This document shows positions 16,427-16,521 of a stretch of 16,521 nt of DNA, in pieces. The DNA is from Treponema sp. (lineage in GTDB: Bacteria; Spirochaetota; Spirochaetia; Treponematales; Breznakiellaceae). The stretch spans positions 1-16,521 of the forward strand of contig JAITHQ010000189.1 of assembly GCA_031279925.1 (NCBI GenBank), given 5' to 3'. The notes beneath the pieces are model-generated. The model did not search any database. It had not been told where the DNA came from and was given only the letters and a program-made list of their open reading frames with translations. The translations under genes and the position numbers were made by a program. Each line of letters opens with the position of its first letter. The first letter of the stretch is position 1.

Positions 16427-16521
16427 AGAGCCTGTTCAAATTGTGGATTTTTGCAGTCAATAGACCGCAAAAATCCCGATTTTTGGGCTCTTTTGGAGCC
16501 TGCAAGGTAGAATTTTGGCGT
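16427..16521. repeat. Repeat cluster related to the 63-bp element, cut by the window end
   Basis: It starts AGAGCCTGTTCAAA, as the element at 8015 does. GGATTTTTGC (16445-16454) pairs with GCAAAAATCC (16467-16476) around a 12-nt loop. From about 16495 to the window edge the sequence is the reverse complement of the right arm of the 8015-8077 element (GAGCCTGCAAGGTAGAATTT and on). This looks like two neighbouring or composite members of one repeat family, the second continuing outside the window. Confidence 0.6.

Noticed and set aside
16141..16470. N-terminal extension of the first BMP lipoprotein back to a TTG at 16470
   Set aside because: The extension runs through the palindromic repeat and the likely promoter, has no signal peptide at its start, and the GTG at 16140 has a proper ribosome binding site directly before a lipoprotein signal peptide.
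1..16521. CRISPR array, tRNA or rRNA genes, ABC permease/ATPase or transposase genes
   Set aside because: No regular repeat-spacer pattern, no RNA gene signature and no such protein motifs were seen on either strand.

Overview
The window appears to be chromosomal sequence from a spirochaete, most likely a termite-gut type Treponema. This is an inference from three things: BMP/Med-family lipoproteins with a relaxed lipobox, very large hybrid sensor kinases stacked in an operon, and many small palindromic repeats. No rRNA, tRNA or housekeeping gene is present to confirm it. Apart from the AT-rich left edge, all genes lie on the minus strand, so the reading order is right to left.

Right edge (about 16141-16521): repeat-derived sequence, an extended -10 promoter (TGGTATAAT, 16339-16347) and a leader of about 190 nt that carries a 127-bp palindromic repeat. 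From here eight tightly packed genes run to about 495. They are two paralogous BMP-family substrate-binding lipoproteins (16140-15004 and 15007-13829), hybrid kinase A with a dCache sensor (13832-10611), a methyl-accepting chemotaxis protein (10624-8486), a stand-alone receiver (8471-8085), hybrid kinase B with a multi-pass membrane sensor (7932-5461), an 80-residue single-pass membrane protein (5464-5222), hybrid kinase C with both a periplasmic sensor and a multi-pass membrane sensor (5205-1564), and a receiver/HD-GYP protein (1574-495). Three junctions are ATGA overlaps, two are longer overlaps, and the rest are short gaps. The one exception is a 152-nt gap at 7933-8084 holding a 63-bp inverted-repeat element. 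A possible terminator (447-493) ends the operon.

The genes form a coherent signalling set. Two extracytoplasmic binding proteins are present with no ABC permease or ATPase beside them. They precede three HisKA-HATPase-REC-Hpt kinases, whose Hpt domains need separate receiver partners. The operon supplies exactly two separate receivers, which are close paralogues: one without an output domain and one fused to a c-di-GMP phosphodiesterase. The chemoreceptor suggests parallel control of motility. I infer that the lipoproteins act as ligand-presenting sensors for the kinases and/or the chemoreceptor, with cyclic-di-GMP turnover as output. This is not proven by the sequence.

Left edge (1-444): AT-rich sequence unlike the operon, with a 5'-truncated reading frame and a partial gene running off the window. 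It looks like the edge of a mobile or foreign segment, and I do not recognise either product.
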